64,000 bases of DNA from Sphaerolaimus hirsutus (GCA_964036195.1 OZ038459.1:23867206-23931205), one strand, 5' to 3'; positions 53,701 through 63,971 are shown, counted from the stretch's first letter. Notes: generated by a model not told the origin, from the letters alone. Numbers and translations are program-made.

Positions 53701-54418
53701 CTGGCTGAGGTAAATATTTCTGTATTACCTTGGATTAACCCCCTTGAACCCCCCCCCCCCCCCCCGACTGAGTGACGTTAGAGCAGTTATACTGTTACAT
53801 ATGTCTAAAAACACATATTTGTCTATGTAATTATCTGATTTTTCTACATCTGAGTATATACAATTTTACAAAATTTCTGCCGAAATAATGGACCCCTCTC
53901 GAATTAACCCCCCCCCCCCCGAAAATTCAAACTTGTGATGTTCAAAAATTTGCATTTTCAGCCCTGCTCGGCTGCAACTTCTTGGACATTTTTCCACTGT
54001 GGGTCCACGCACAACAAATGCAGCGGAATCCATGCACTCGCACATGGGTGATTTTTTCAATGGCAAGCGCGGTCTTGGTTGCTGGGCATCAGATGCACAA
54101 CTGTGGCATAATTATGTTTGTCTACATTCATCTATTTTTTTTTACTTCAAAGCTGCTGTATTTGCCTAATTAAGTCATTTTTCTTATCAGTTTCGTGACG
54201 ACCTGCACTCGCTACTGGGTGGACGTGCGCCAAAGTCTAGGGAACGAAAATATGTCGATGCTGATCGGCGTATTGAAAGTGCCAAACAGCAGCTTCTGAA
54301 TGGTGCCTATAATGGCAACATTGATGGCTACTTAGAACATCAAGCCCACAATGTTGGCTGTTTAAATGGATATAGAGCTGTTGGTTGCATTAAAAATTTT
54401 TTCTCCTTCAAACTGTAA
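50764..54418 (+). CDS. MULE transposase, nine exons
   Basis: Cuts and joins DNA at the element ends. Proposed exons: 50764-50969, 51042-51158, 51965-52190, 52773-52982, 53060-53150, 53224-53470, 53551-53709, 53962-54115, 54191-54418 (TAA). All have GT/AG borders and matching phases; five introns are 72-80 bp. The first two exons hold a Cys/His domain (TCADCG, later HICTQ) like a FLYWCH-type DNA-binding finger. The DDE core shows the first Asp in FTCDGTFEH, the second in NFDFEFAAINA, and the family C-x2-H in GCLFHKIKA. Later exons carry WVRKLCVIALLPPE and TTNAAESMHSHMG, which also fit MULE transposases. The large introns contain MITEs at 51688-51880 and about 53721-53928. The last exon may instead be spliced onward (see 54715-55541). 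Splice sites are by eye. Confidence 0.8.
51688..51880. mobile_element. TACCGTATTTCC MITE in a transposase intron
   Basis: TACCGTATTTCCTCGAATTA to CCCCTCAAATACGGTA, with CTCGAAAT and CCCC blocks. It lies wholly inside the intron 51159-51964. Confidence 0.75.
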
Positions 54419-54422
54419 AATT

Positions 54423-54694
54423 TACCATATTTCCGTGAATTACCCCCCCCCCCCTCAAAATATCCCCCAGATTGTGTAAATAGAATGTACATGAGAAAAA
54501 GTTACGTTTTCTGATCTGGCAATGCATAACAGGTTACATGGTCATTTTTGTCACATTTTTCTACATCTGTGTATGTTATTAGTACTGGGTTCAAATGAGT
54601 TCAAAAAATTTCTGCCGAAATAATAACCCCCCACCCCCTCGAAATACCCCCCTCAAAATGTTCACTCTAAAAAATAAACCTCCTGAATACGGTA
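54423..54694. mobile_element. TACCATATTTCC MITE after the transposase stop
   Basis: TACCATATTTCCGTGAATTA to CTCCTGAATACGGTA with CCCCCC blocks. It separates the transposase exons from the downstream coding-like tail, probably within an intron. Confidence 0.7.
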
Positions 54695-54714
54695 ATCAAA
54701 AGTTCCATCTGAAT

Positions 54715-55541
54715 AATTACAGATTCACAACCAAAATATCAATGCACCTGATGATGCACCTAACGATGAATCAGGGTTTGAGTGGCCGGCTTTGCCATCA
54801 GATAGCTTGCTTGCACCCCCTGTGCCTGCACCTGCACCTGGTGCCAGTCCTAGACACTGTAAAAGCCCTGGTAAAATGACAAATGACACGCAAAGTGTCA
54901 AAAGTCATGGAGAATGCTGTGGAATATGACAATTGTTCCTCATTTTCCATGGCATTTTACATGACTTTTGACATTCTGCATGACATTTTTTTATTTTACC
55001 AGTGCTTTTGCAGGGTCTGGGATTGTCCCGCAGCAGTTCTACCTGCACCTGCACCTGTTGATCGCATGTCGCACATCCTAGAATTGCAGATGCAGCTCAA
55101 CCAGCAATGGCAGATGCTGCAAATGGAGCAGGCGCAACAGCGCACTCAGGTGGATATGGGCTCACTAATTTTTTGTGTTATGTTTTCTGACAGTTGTAAA
55201 ATGTAAAATTGCTAAACAAATTGCTAAAAACACTTAAAAACATATATATTTAATAGAAAAACGCTGCAAATGATTCATGAATAATGCTTGATAAGATGAA
55301 TAAACAATAAAAATAGGATAAATATTCGATGCAGACAACTACCGCGAGTGGTGCGGCGGCGACGAATGGCGCAGCGGCGGCGAATGGCGCGGCGGCGGGG
55401 AATGGCGCGGCGGCGGAGAATGGCGCGGCGGCGGGGAATGGCGTGGCAGCGGCGGACAATGATGCAGCGGCGGCGAGTGGTGCAGCGCATATTGAGAGTA
55501 TGGATCTGTCGACAACTATTGCCAGTGCCATTGCTTTGTAG
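54715..55541 (+). CDS. Possible C-terminal extension of the MULE protein, broken
   Basis: After an acceptor-like ATTACAG (to 54714) the frame reads an acidic, proline-rich segment to about 54844, then a TGTCA palindrome (54845-55025), then a Gln-rich helix-prone segment (HILELQMQLNQQWQMLQ) to a CAG|GTGG donor near 55151, then an Ala/Gly/Asn low-complexity run of 18-bp units ending at TAG-type stop 55539-55541. It could be spliced from the phase-0 GT in the last transposase exon. Function unknown; the inserted palindrome probably disrupts it. Confidence 0.4.
54845..55025. mobile_element. TGTCA-type palindromic MITE in the MULE tail
   Basis: CAGTCCTAGACACTGTAAAA to TTTTGCAGGGTCTGGGATTG, with TGACACGCAAAGTGTCAAAA and complement inside. 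Confidence 0.7.
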
Positions 55542-55797
55542 AATGCACATTATGCCCATTTGTGTACATGTTTTTTCACGCCCATTTGTGTGCATGTATT
55601 TTCACGCCCATTTGTGTACATGTATTTTCACACTCATTTGTGTACATGTATTTATCGGCGTTTCGATGCGATGTTTTATGAGATGCAATGCAATTATGCG
55701 TATAGATATCTATTGATGTACTAAAGCAATTATCGAATGTATTTACCTATACTCAACTATCATACTAGCAATATATTGTTACATTTGTGAACTTTGA

Positions 55798-56056
55798 CAT
55801 GAAGTTGTGAAGTGAGCATAGAAATGGGGTTGTCAAGTTGTCAAGTGAGAGTAAAATCCTGGTTGAAATTTAGTTGTCAAGTGGGGTAGTAGCAGTTGGG
55901 AACTGCCCGATAATTAGTTGTCAAGTGAGCGTAAAATCCAGGTTGAACTCTGGTTGTCAAGTGGGGTAGTAGCAGTTGGGAACTGCCTGATAATTAGTTG
56001 TCAACTGCCTGGTTTTCCCTAGTTGTCAACTGCCTAAGTTGTGAAGTGATGCGGGG
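55798..56056. repeat. MULE right inverted repeat
   Basis: Reverse complement of 49881-50143 with a handful of differences, including a 4-base gap close to the tip (GTGATGCGGGG against CCGGGCAATGGTCAC). Confidence 0.9.
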
Positions 56057-56147
56057 TCAAATAGACCCCCTCGAATTCCCACTCCCCCCTCAAATTTTGC
56101 TTGCGAAATCATAAACCCCCATGGGGTTATTTCGAGGTAACACGGCA

Positions 56148-57335
56148 TTTATGCTTAAACTCGGAGTAAAGTGTATGGTGTCAAGTCGAGTTTCAAATGT
56201 CATGACAAAATGTCATGACAAAATGTCATGACAAAATGTCATGACAAAATGTCATACAAATTTTCATGCGAAGTGTCGAAATTGCAATAAAATCAGTTTT
56301 TTGTCTTGGTTGACATTTGTTTTGACATTTGACACTTGACTTAATATGGCTTGGGACTAGGTACCTTCAGGACAGCTTAGAAATATACTAAGCAAAATAT
56401 ATTTATGCTGTTTTTTACGTCCTTGTCATTTTATGTCCCTTTATGCCTTTTATGTCATTTTATGTCCTTTGATGTTCCAAGCCGATGTTATGCCCTTTTA
56501 TTTTGTCTTTTGTCCTTTTATTTTATGTTCATTTTATGCTTTCTGTGCTCATTTCGCTTTTTTATGAAACATTTGCATGTCTAGTAGACAACAATTAAAC
56601 ATAACACAGATGGTTCTCTCATTATTCATTTTCTCATTCAAAATATTTTTAATAGTTTGATTGTCCAGATATTTTAGTATCAATAAGAAATAATTGTGAT
56701 GGAGTGCTAACATCAGTAAATATTTCAAACAGAAACAAGGTATAAAGTGAAAAGTTTACATAAAAAATAACTGGTATATGACTATAAATATTTCACTGTT
56801 CACAATGGATAGTATATTTTGTTGCTGATTGAAAATGAACACCATCATCCACTATACATCTATAAATTTCTCAATCACTGAAACTGAGTATCGTATAATT
56901 GAAATTTGAAAAAATTCTTCATCATTCTTCATTAACAAATTTTCAAATCAAAATTGGGAAGGATAAACACCAGAAAACGAGAAAAACCAGAATGGAAAAA
57001 CGAGATCACACTGTTTTCAGATCCATTTAGCTGTCCTCAAATTTTGTCTGCACCTGGGCTGGTTGCCTGAGAAGAGATTGTATTTATTTAATGATTGAAA
57101 TGACTGAAAAATACTGATCATCAAGCTAGGTGAATCGAGTGGAGGACACTTCATTGGAAATTCCATGATGATTTCGGGTCAGGCCTACTATGCATGTAAA
57201 CCCATTATGCATATAGAACTATTATAGACACCTGTAGGGGTAAGAAAGGGGGGGGGGGTAACCCTACCACAAACCGCCTATATCTATATCTTTACCAGAG
57301 GCAAATTTTGGTGGTTACTTTTCCCTGAACAGCCC
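56148..57335. other. Non-coding, with TGTCA element and short tandem repeats
   Basis: 56162-56356 is a TGTCA-type element with four tandem copies of TCATGACAAAATG (about 56209-56260). 56415-56550 has degenerate ATTTTATGTCC tandem words. The rest is AT-rich and unassigned. Confidence 0.55.
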
Positions 57336-58265
57336 TAGGGTGTCAAATTTCCGTTTCCGTTTTCCGTTTCCGCCTTTCCGCAGGAAAATTTTTTACCTTT
57401 CCGTTTTCCGTTTTCCGGCAGCCGAAAAATTTTTACCTTTCCGTTTTCCGTTTTCCGGCAGCCGAAAAATTTTTACCTTTCCGTTTTCCGTTTTCCGCCA
57501 GCTGAAAATTTTTTACCTTTCCATTTCCGTTTTTCCGGCCCATTTTTCCGTTTTCCGGCTGAAAATTTTTTACCTTTCCGTTTCCGTTTTACCAGGCCAT
57601 TTTTCCAGGCCATCAGTGATTTAAACCACACCAAGGCTTCTGCTTTTCCCGTGGGCAGGTCACTGATACTCTCTTTATACGGCCAGTCAATATAGTATTG
57701 TTTGTTGTTGTCGTTGAATTTTATGCTATTTATTATCATCTCCTCTGCAATGTTGTCATCAATTGCATAGGGGTCATCACTGATTCCCACTGCTTCTAGA
57801 CTGTGAAATTGTCGTAGTGTTTCCTTTCCTATGGCCACTATGGCTACTTTTTGATGATTTTTGTTGGTTCAGTTAAGCTTGAACTACAAGTGAAGTTACA
57901 GGCATGATCCATAGTTGCAGAATGTACAGCTACCACAATCAAAGCCAAACAGGCAAACCTGCATGCAGGTTTTCCTTCTGCAAATTTGTCTATTACCGTG
58001 CTAATTTTTTTCCGTTTCCGTGAAAATTTTGCTTTCCGTTTTCTGTTTTCCGGCATTTCATTTTTCCGTTTTCCGTTTTCCGGCTGACAATTTTTTTTTA
58101 CCTTTCCGTTTTCCGTTTTCCGCTGAGTGAAAATTTTTTACCTTTCCGTTTTCCGTTTTCCGGCAGAAATTTTTTTTTTACCTTTCCGTTTTCCGTTTTC
58201 CGTAAAGTGAAAAAATGTTACATTCCGTTTTCCGTTTTCTGTAAAAAAAATTTTTTGACACCCTA
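57336..58265. mobile_element. TTCCG-array hAT-like element carrying a captured pol fragment
   Basis: TAGGGTGTCAAATTTCCG to TTTTTTTGACACCCTA, as in 26328-26897, with blocks of TTTACCTTTCCGTTTTCCG. No target duplication remains visible. About 400 bp in the middle (57600-58000) is not repeat but a coding fragment. Confidence 0.75.
57600..58000 (-). pseudogene. Captured BEL/Pao pol fragment (protease-RT linker)
   Basis: On the minus strand, residues such as FHSLEAVGISDD and KQYYIDWPYKESISDLP match the conserved segment that precedes RT in BEL/Pao polyproteins (compare LDTIGIMDQP and RYSVKFMYKP in the intact element here). It is only about 120 codons, frame-shifted upstream, and continues into TTCCG repeats, so it cannot work. 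It differs clearly from the intact BEL element and derives from another lineage. Confidence 0.65.
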
Positions 58266-58860
58266 GTTTTTGTTCACGAAAAAAAATTTTTTTTGAACAT
58301 GCAATCGTATAGTTTAGACAAAACGAATACATCTGGCTTAACAAGTTTTTCAATATCTCTTTCCTATCAAAAGTTATAGCACTTTGAATTTTTGTTCCCT
58401 AACCATAAAATAACCACATGACAAACAGCGTATACAGATAATCAGACCATAAGAATGAAATCTCCAGGTTATTCTGATCATTTTAAGTGTGAGTTAGTGA
58501 CTATCGGCTGAGAAATGGCCGAGATACAGAGTATTGATGTTGCATAAATTGTTCTTCATGCAGTGGTATATATTTAAATGGTTTGGAGGTGGAAGTTTAA
58601 AGTGCTGTAACTTTTGACTGGAAAGAGATATAGAAATACTTTTTGAGCCAGATGAATCCTTTTTGTCTGAAGTGTATGATAGCATGTTAAAAAACCTATG
58701 TTGAAAAATTATTTTAACGATTTTTCGCGTTCAAACGCCTGGTCAAACAGGCATACTGAATTTAGACATCACTAATCCGACCACAAAAATTGAATCTGTC
58801 AGATATTTTACGTTTTTACTAATTTTACTATTTTCCGTTTTTACCACAAAAATACGCCAC
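58266..58860. other. Repeat related to the core of the 23052-24753 hAT
   Basis: Words such as ATCATTTTAAGTGTGAGT, AGAAATGGCCGAGATA, ATGATAGCATGTTAAAAAA and GACATCACTAATC parallel those at 24040-24250. No gene. Confidence 0.45.
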
Positions 58861-61061
58861 TCGTCGAATTTTGCCGCGGCAGAGAATTGCAAATTCCGGT
58901 CCCTTTGCGCTTCCACTTGCGTGCTTAATTAAATAAATAATTGGTTTTATGGTACGGGGATGTTTACACGCAAATCAGGAACGGCGCCAGTACCCCTTGG
59001 GGTCCTGACAGTTCCTGAGGACGGACACGGCAACTTACCAATCCCTTTCGTAACTGCTGCCAGCGGTTTACTTCGATTAATTGTTAAAAAGCCGTAATTA
59101 ATGAAAAGCCGAAATTAATAAAATTCAAATTAAAATTCAAGCAGTTAGTATGCTTCAGGGGGACCAAGTTGGTTTTCACGGGAACTTTATTTAGCGATAT
59201 AGTCAGAGTCAATTTCACAATAGCTCAAGTGAGTCGTATAGCCTCTAGTGGGTGAAAAAATGTAAAATCAGCGCGTTTTATAATCACTAAAATCTACCAT
59301 AAACGAAATGAATACTAAATCAAAGACACAACAATTAACCATAATAAGCGAATCAATAAGGCAATTTCAATGATCACTGGAAAACCGTAAACATAACGTA
59401 CAAGGCACAAGTAAATTAATTAAATGCGGGAAAATTATCTAATTAAATAAAGCGGGTAAAATATGGGTCAAACCAAGCGTAAAGTAACTGTAATTACCAA
59501 TGACGTAATTAAAACACAATTTATCTCATAGGTGAGTGTCGGGAACTGGGTTTCTATTCAGAGGTTACGGTACAGTCGAGAGCAGGTGGTGTGACACGTG
59601 TTATCAACCTGCGCCCCTTTAGGTGGAAAATATTTTTATAGCGCGCCCGACCAAGGCCGCAGAAAGAACGCTCATTTGCGGGGGTTTGTTCAAGGTTATT
59701 GCATTGCCGGGTAAGGGTTGGAACTTTGGGACTAAACACACGCCACAAAACACTAGCACTTGTGAGTTCACCAATCACCCTGGGTGATGGGAATAATTAA
59801 TTGGCACTACTGTGCTCTTCACTGTAAACTGTGCTCTGCATGTGTCTTGCAGTCGCATGCCGACAATAATTGCCGTTTGCCACTTTTCCACCCATTACCT
59901 AGTCCTAAGTAAAAAGCACTTGGTCGGGGAATTTTCTGAATGTTATCTATCGGGGCGACTAAGCATTTAACAGAGTTAACACCTGTTAGCTTAACTAGAA
60001 ACATAAAAACCTTTCTAAATCATTCCCAGACACTGCCCCCTTTTAACTAAAATGTAAACTTGATAAAAACCTAATAATTATGACGTTCGACAGTACATAT
60101 TGGGAAAATGCAAAAAGAAAAACGAGAGTAATCACTTAATTAACTCAAAATGCGGGTAACCTAATTAGTTTAATTAATGAATCACTAAAATAAAAATTAA
60201 AAATTAGCGTCACACGGGAAGTAATTAAATAATTAACGGAAAAGAAACAATTAATAAATTCATGGCCGCAGTAGTGTCCATTCAGGCGTACGGTCCTGGG
60301 GCTGCGGCTTCGTTGGCGGATTTGCAGTGCACAGCGAACCGCACGTTCACTGTGACTTCCCTGTGCACCGCGGGTCGTCATTCGGTCGCACATGGTCGTT
60401 CTCGAGTCGTCGGAGTGTCTGCACAAAAATTGTCGTTACGTTTTTACGCATGATTAGTTAGCCATATTTCTACCTACAATCCCACCAGCCATTAATTTTT
60501 TACCTCCGGGCTAAAAACGACATGTTCAGAAAAAGTGTTTGCGCCGTTTTTTGGTTATTCAAAAATCATGCCTTCTCTACATTTTTCGGTGGACGGCTGT
60601 GGCAGTCACATGCCCTGGGGGTGCAAATATGGCTCGTCTTCATTCGAATTATGGCATCAGCTTTCTGCCGTGCCGGCTTTTTGTGCTCGAAAGTTCGAAA
60701 TTTTGGTTCCCGCTCAGGGCTCGATGTGAGGAAAAAGTTTTTTTTTTTTTTTTTTTTTTTGGAAACTAATTAATCGGATTATTAATCTATGCTGTTTCAC
60801 AGCATCGTGCCACTGTTGGACGGGCAGTTTGGAATCAACATTCAAGTTACCTGCTCGACCGACATGTCGCAGTCCGTGCGTGTGAAAATTGATCGTCGAC
60901 AAGATTTTCTAATTGTTTTCATGGAATATTAACAAGTATGTTTTTTGTTTGCTGATTATTTTTTGTTACAGAGTTGTCTGTTTCTCCTGATGACAAAAGT
61001 TGTGCATAAATTATTACACCTTAAAATTTTTATAATTGACTTAGGCAAAAATTGTTTCGTA
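58861..61061. other. Non-coding 3' side of the helicase gene, TTAATTAA-rich
   Basis: TAATTAA-type words occur more than a dozen times. A run of about 24 T at 60729-60753 is a poly(A) tract on the helicase strand, roughly 310 bp past its stop. Open frames of 60-93 codons here show no motif. Base composition changes at about 58.86 kb compared with the MITE region. Confidence 0.5.
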
Positions 61062-63971
61062 TCAATTTTCACAATTACCATTTTCCATGTGGTGTTCTAC
61101 CTGTTGCGCTGGAGCCTCCTCCGGTGGCAGTGGGATGGCCTCGACCGCGTCGTGGTGCTCGGGCGGCGGCGAGGGGGGCTCGGCTACGTTCTGCAGTGCC
61201 ATGGCCGCCATGTCGTTGCTAATGGGGGAATATTCTTCATTAGGGCGGTAAACTGGTTCGACAACGGGCACCACTTCCTCCAACACCGGCACACCCTCCT
61301 CCCGCGCGTCTGCGGAGGAGTCAGAGCCCGCGGTGGCGGTTTCAATGTCAGACAAACATTCCGCCTGCAGTTCTTCTTCGAGGGCCGGGTATCTGTCCGG
61401 TCCGACTAGTTCTTTCAAGTCGGCCCGCGGGCGCCATTCCGGAGGCCAAAATCCCAACACGTTTCCCCAAATTTGGCCTGACTCGTAAGAGTAAATCCGG
61501 TCGGCTTTGTGCTCGACCGTCAGAAACCGGTGGAAAAAGGTTGACCACAACATGGTCTCGGCGTTGGCCACCACGATGCGCACACATTTGGCGCGGGAGG
61601 TGGCTACGTTTCCCCGGGGCAACTCCGCTACAAATCCAACTCTACCGTACGCCTTCTTGGGATCGGCATCCAGCTGGGCGGAGTCGGTTGGCGGGCTGCC
61701 GCGCACGCAGGAAATGATGACCACTTCCGCTTCCCGGGCCTGTGCTTTGTCGGCAGTAATTACGCGGGTGGCCCAGTAGGCCGCGTCGTGTTCTGTATGG
61801 GCTACTAGTCGACTAATTAGGGCGCGTGCCTGCGCCGCATAAAAACACACAATTAGCAAACTAGCGGGATCTGTGAGATCTGCCCAGGGCAGGGTGGGAT
61901 CTTCTTTCACCGTGGCCACGAGGTAGTCGTACAGGTGCAGGATGATGCGCAGCTCCTTCTTGTTGATAATGGACATGCCCTCTTTTGATTCGCAGCCCTG
62001 GTGTACCAACGTCGACGACAGCATGACGCCATCCTCGAAGTCGCCAGGCGCGGGCAACATGGTGGCGCCGTGCGCTGCGGTGTCGTTGTAGGCGCGTAGC
62101 AGTCCGTTGTACGCCGCCACTGAGTTGGCCTGAATGAGCTGGCGATGCCCGCGGAACACTGTTTCCAAGTGAACCACGGGACATAGTTGGTATTGTGTGA
62201 GCCTATCAATGAGGGTGGGGTCGGGTTTCAGGACAGGCTCCACCCAGTCTTGCACGCGAATCATACGCGTCAATTGTTTACTGTCTCCAAATAGAAGTAG
62301 CATGCCGTTCACTGGGAGCTGAGCCGCCTGAACCACGCTAATTACTGCAGCGTCAGACGCCAAAGACGCTTCGTCAATAATTACCGCACACGCAGTCACA
62401 CTTTTTATACGGGCGTCGTGGGCGGAGTCTAAAGTGACATGGATTTGACCGGGCTGCACCACCTCCAAGAACACCCGGTGCAGCCTGACCGTAGCCCTGA
62501 CATATTTAGACAGCGCCCTACGCAGCACCTTACCCCAAAATCCCTGATCAGCTAAACTAGCCTCACCAGCCCGGGCGCCCGCCACGCCTGCCTCGAAGTC
62601 GTCGAATGGCTGCTCGTCTCCATCGTCGGCGGTGAGAAAGGGCACCTGTTCGGTCAGCTGCGCGCGTATGACGGCGTCGTCCGTGCAGTTGTTGATGATT
62701 TCGTCCACCAGTTCGTAGTCCTTCTTGGCGCCGTCGTACTTTTCCAGCGCTGCCGTCCATTCGGGGCTGAGGCGGACGATGTTGTGGCCGGTTCGCTGTG
62801 CTAGGGTGTGCAGGGTTGGCAATTGGGTCGCGGGGGTGGTGTTATAAGTGGGGTCAGTTTCCCACATGGGGCTCAAAACGCGCACCGGAAATGCCGCTCT
62901 TAATTTCAAAAATTCTTCAAAACCCTCCAGTTTTTGCATTTCAGAAAATGGCGTATCAGCCATAGCGGTCCATTTCGCGCGTTCCCGCAACAAAACTTCT
63001 AAAGCCCCAAAAATATCCCGCTGCCCTAATTTATTCAGATTGGTCAGGGCCCTGCGCGCGCCTTCGTCGGCCGCCGAGTTGACCGTGCACGTGATGAGCG
63101 TCGAATGGTATTTGGCGTTCGGCTGCTTGTCCGATGGCAAGTCGGAGCCCGCGCGCACCCTGGGTCTCGAGTTATAATAATTATAGCCGCGTGAACACAC
63201 ATACGCCAGTTGATTTTGTGTGGTCGTCTTCCCGGACCCGAAAGGCAAGTCACACATAATCAAAAGGAATTTGCGCATTCGCACGGCTGTGATCACAGCT
63301 CCTAAAACTTCTACCTGCCCCTGCTGCGGCAAAAACTCACCTAATTTGGCCTGAATCATTTGTTCATTTTTTCCTCTGAACAATGATTCGTACAACTCAT
63401 TAGCCTCGCGGCTAATGAGCGCCCAGTCAGTTTCGTCATCCAGCAGACGCAAATTCAATATCACAGCTAATTGGATTTGCGCCTCCAGGGTGAGTACTTT
63501 TGACCCCTGAACCACTTTTGGCACCCAGCCGACCGGCGCTTTGTTCAGGGCGGCTTGCAGTGACCGCATGGTTCGGTCGTAATTGGGCGAGTCGTTTGAG
63601 CCGCGCACCATGTATCTTCCACTCTCCAGGGTTCGGGGCAGTGCTGATTGCGACGCCGCCATGTCCAACTTCGCACGCAGCATTGTAGTGGTTGGCTCTG
63701 ATTCCACGCTGGTAATTCTGACTGATAGATTGGGGCTGCCCGCCGCTGGTTTGTCTTCGTCCGGTCTGGCCAGCACCAAGCTCAACACCGACATGGGCGT
63801 CGCCTGGTTCAACAGCTGTGTCTGCGTGTTCACCTGCTCCAGCAAACGCACGCGCTGCTCTTCTGGTCCTTCGAAAGTGTCAGCTTGCAATTCTTCTGGG
63901 TCCGGGCGGCGCACCATAATATCGCATGCAGTGCCCTGCGGCGTGTGCTCCCAGGACACATGTGCGCACAC
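61062..63971 (-). CDS. UPF1-like superfamily 1 helicase, intronless (969 aa or longer)
   Basis: ATP-driven nucleic-acid helicase of the UPF1/DNA2/SMUBP2 (AAA_11/AAA_12) type. Motif I is at 241-250 (PFGSGKTT; the usual first Gly is Leu). Motif II is IIDEAS at 531-536, motif III GDSKQL at 562-567, motif IV VFRGH at 605-609, motif V around 739-758, and motif VI GNVATSRAK at 787-795. About 280 residues lie between motifs I and II, longer than usual, and could hold an extra domain. The first 220 residues have no motif I know. The tail after 860 is acidic and Pro-rich, probably disordered. The frame is open to the window edge upstream of the ATG at 63971, so the true start may lie outside. The gene is much richer in G+C than the rest of the window and has no introns, unlike the MULE gene. 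Its cellular role cannot be told; no nearby gene helps. Confidence 0.85.
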   Translation of the reverse strand: MCAHVSWEHTPQGTACDIMVRRPDPEELQADTFEGPEEQRVRLLEQVNTQTQLLNQATPMSVLSLVLARPDEDKPAAGSPNLSVRITSVESEPTTTMLRAKLDMAASQSALPRTLESGRYMVRGSNDSPNYDRTMRSLQAALNKAPVGWVPKVVQGSKVLTLEAQIQLAVILNLRLLDDETDWALISREANELYESLFRGKNEQMIQAKLGEFLPQQGQVEVLGAVITAVRMRKFLLIMCDLPFGSGKTTTQNQLAYVCSRGYNYYNSRPRVRAGSDLPSDKQPNAKYHSTLITCTVNSAADEGARRALTNLNKLGQRDIFGALEVLLRERAKWTAMADTPFSEMQKLEGFEEFLKLRAAFPVRVLSPMWETDPTYNTTPATQLPTLHTLAQRTGHNIVRLSPEWTAALEKYDGAKKDYELVDEIINNCTDDAVIRAQLTEQVPFLTADDGDEQPFDDFEAGVAGARAGEASLADQGFWGKVLRRALSKYVRATVRLHRVFLEVVQPGQIHVTLDSAHDARIKSVTACAVIIDEASLASDAAVISVVQAAQLPVNGMLLLFGDSKQLTRMIRVQDWVEPVLKPDPTLIDRLTQYQLCPVVHLETVFRGHRQLIQANSVAAYNGLLRAYNDTAAHGATMLPAPGDFEDGVMLSSTLVHQGCESKEGMSIINKKELRIILHLYDYLVATVKEDPTLPWADLTDPASLLIVCFYAAQARALISRLVAHTEHDAAYWATRVITADKAQAREAEVVIISCVRGSPPTDSAQLDADPKKAYGRVGFVAELPRGNVATSRAKCVRIVVANAETMLWSTFFHRFLTVEHKADRIYSYESGQIWGNVLGFWPPEWRPRADLKELVGPDRYPALEEELQAECLSDIETATAGSDSSADAREEGVPVLEEVVPVVEPVYRPNEEYSPISNDMAAMALQNVAEPPSPPPEHHDAVEAIPLPPEEAPAQQVEHHMENGNCEN

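Larger units (their letters stand above)
49881..56056 (+). mobile_element. Autonomous MULE (Mutator-like) DNA transposon
   Basis: 6176 bp with about 260-bp terminal inverted repeats and a perfect 9-bp duplication, TCAAATAGA, at 49872-49880 and 56057-56065. It carries one transposase gene on the plus strand (50764-54418) and a downstream coding-like tail. Nine-bp duplications and a MULE DDE domain agree. Three MITEs and a TGTCA palindrome have since inserted in its introns and tail. Confidence 0.9.
38041..56147. mobile_element. One small MITE spread over 18.1 kb by nested insertions
   Basis: Four separated pieces line up in order with the intact (reverse-oriented) copy at 30684-31117: 38041-38169 (TAACCGTATTACC to GCAATGTAC), 39511-39528 (CAATGTACATGATCTA), 49702-49880 (TTACTGCTTACTTGTATCGC onward), and 56057-56147 (to TTTCGAGGTAACACGGCA). 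Between them stand a hAT (38170-39510), a second MITE (39529-49701) and a MULE (49881-56056), each with its own flanking duplication or TA ends. Confidence 0.85.

Noticed and set aside
55348-55716. Arg-rich 122-codon frame (RRRMARRR...)
   Set aside because: It is another frame of the 18-bp GCG-rich repeat that reads Ala/Gly/Asn in the frame joined to the upstream segments.
58980-59012. LTR edge plus primer site (GGCGCC near GGTCCTGACA)
   Set aside because: The words resemble Gypsy LTR and primer-site sequences, but no second LTR, purine tract or pol frame goes with them.
60535-60773. Three overlapping 64-83-codon frames near the poly(T) run
   Set aside because: Three frames open at once over the same short stretch, with no motif, point to chance.
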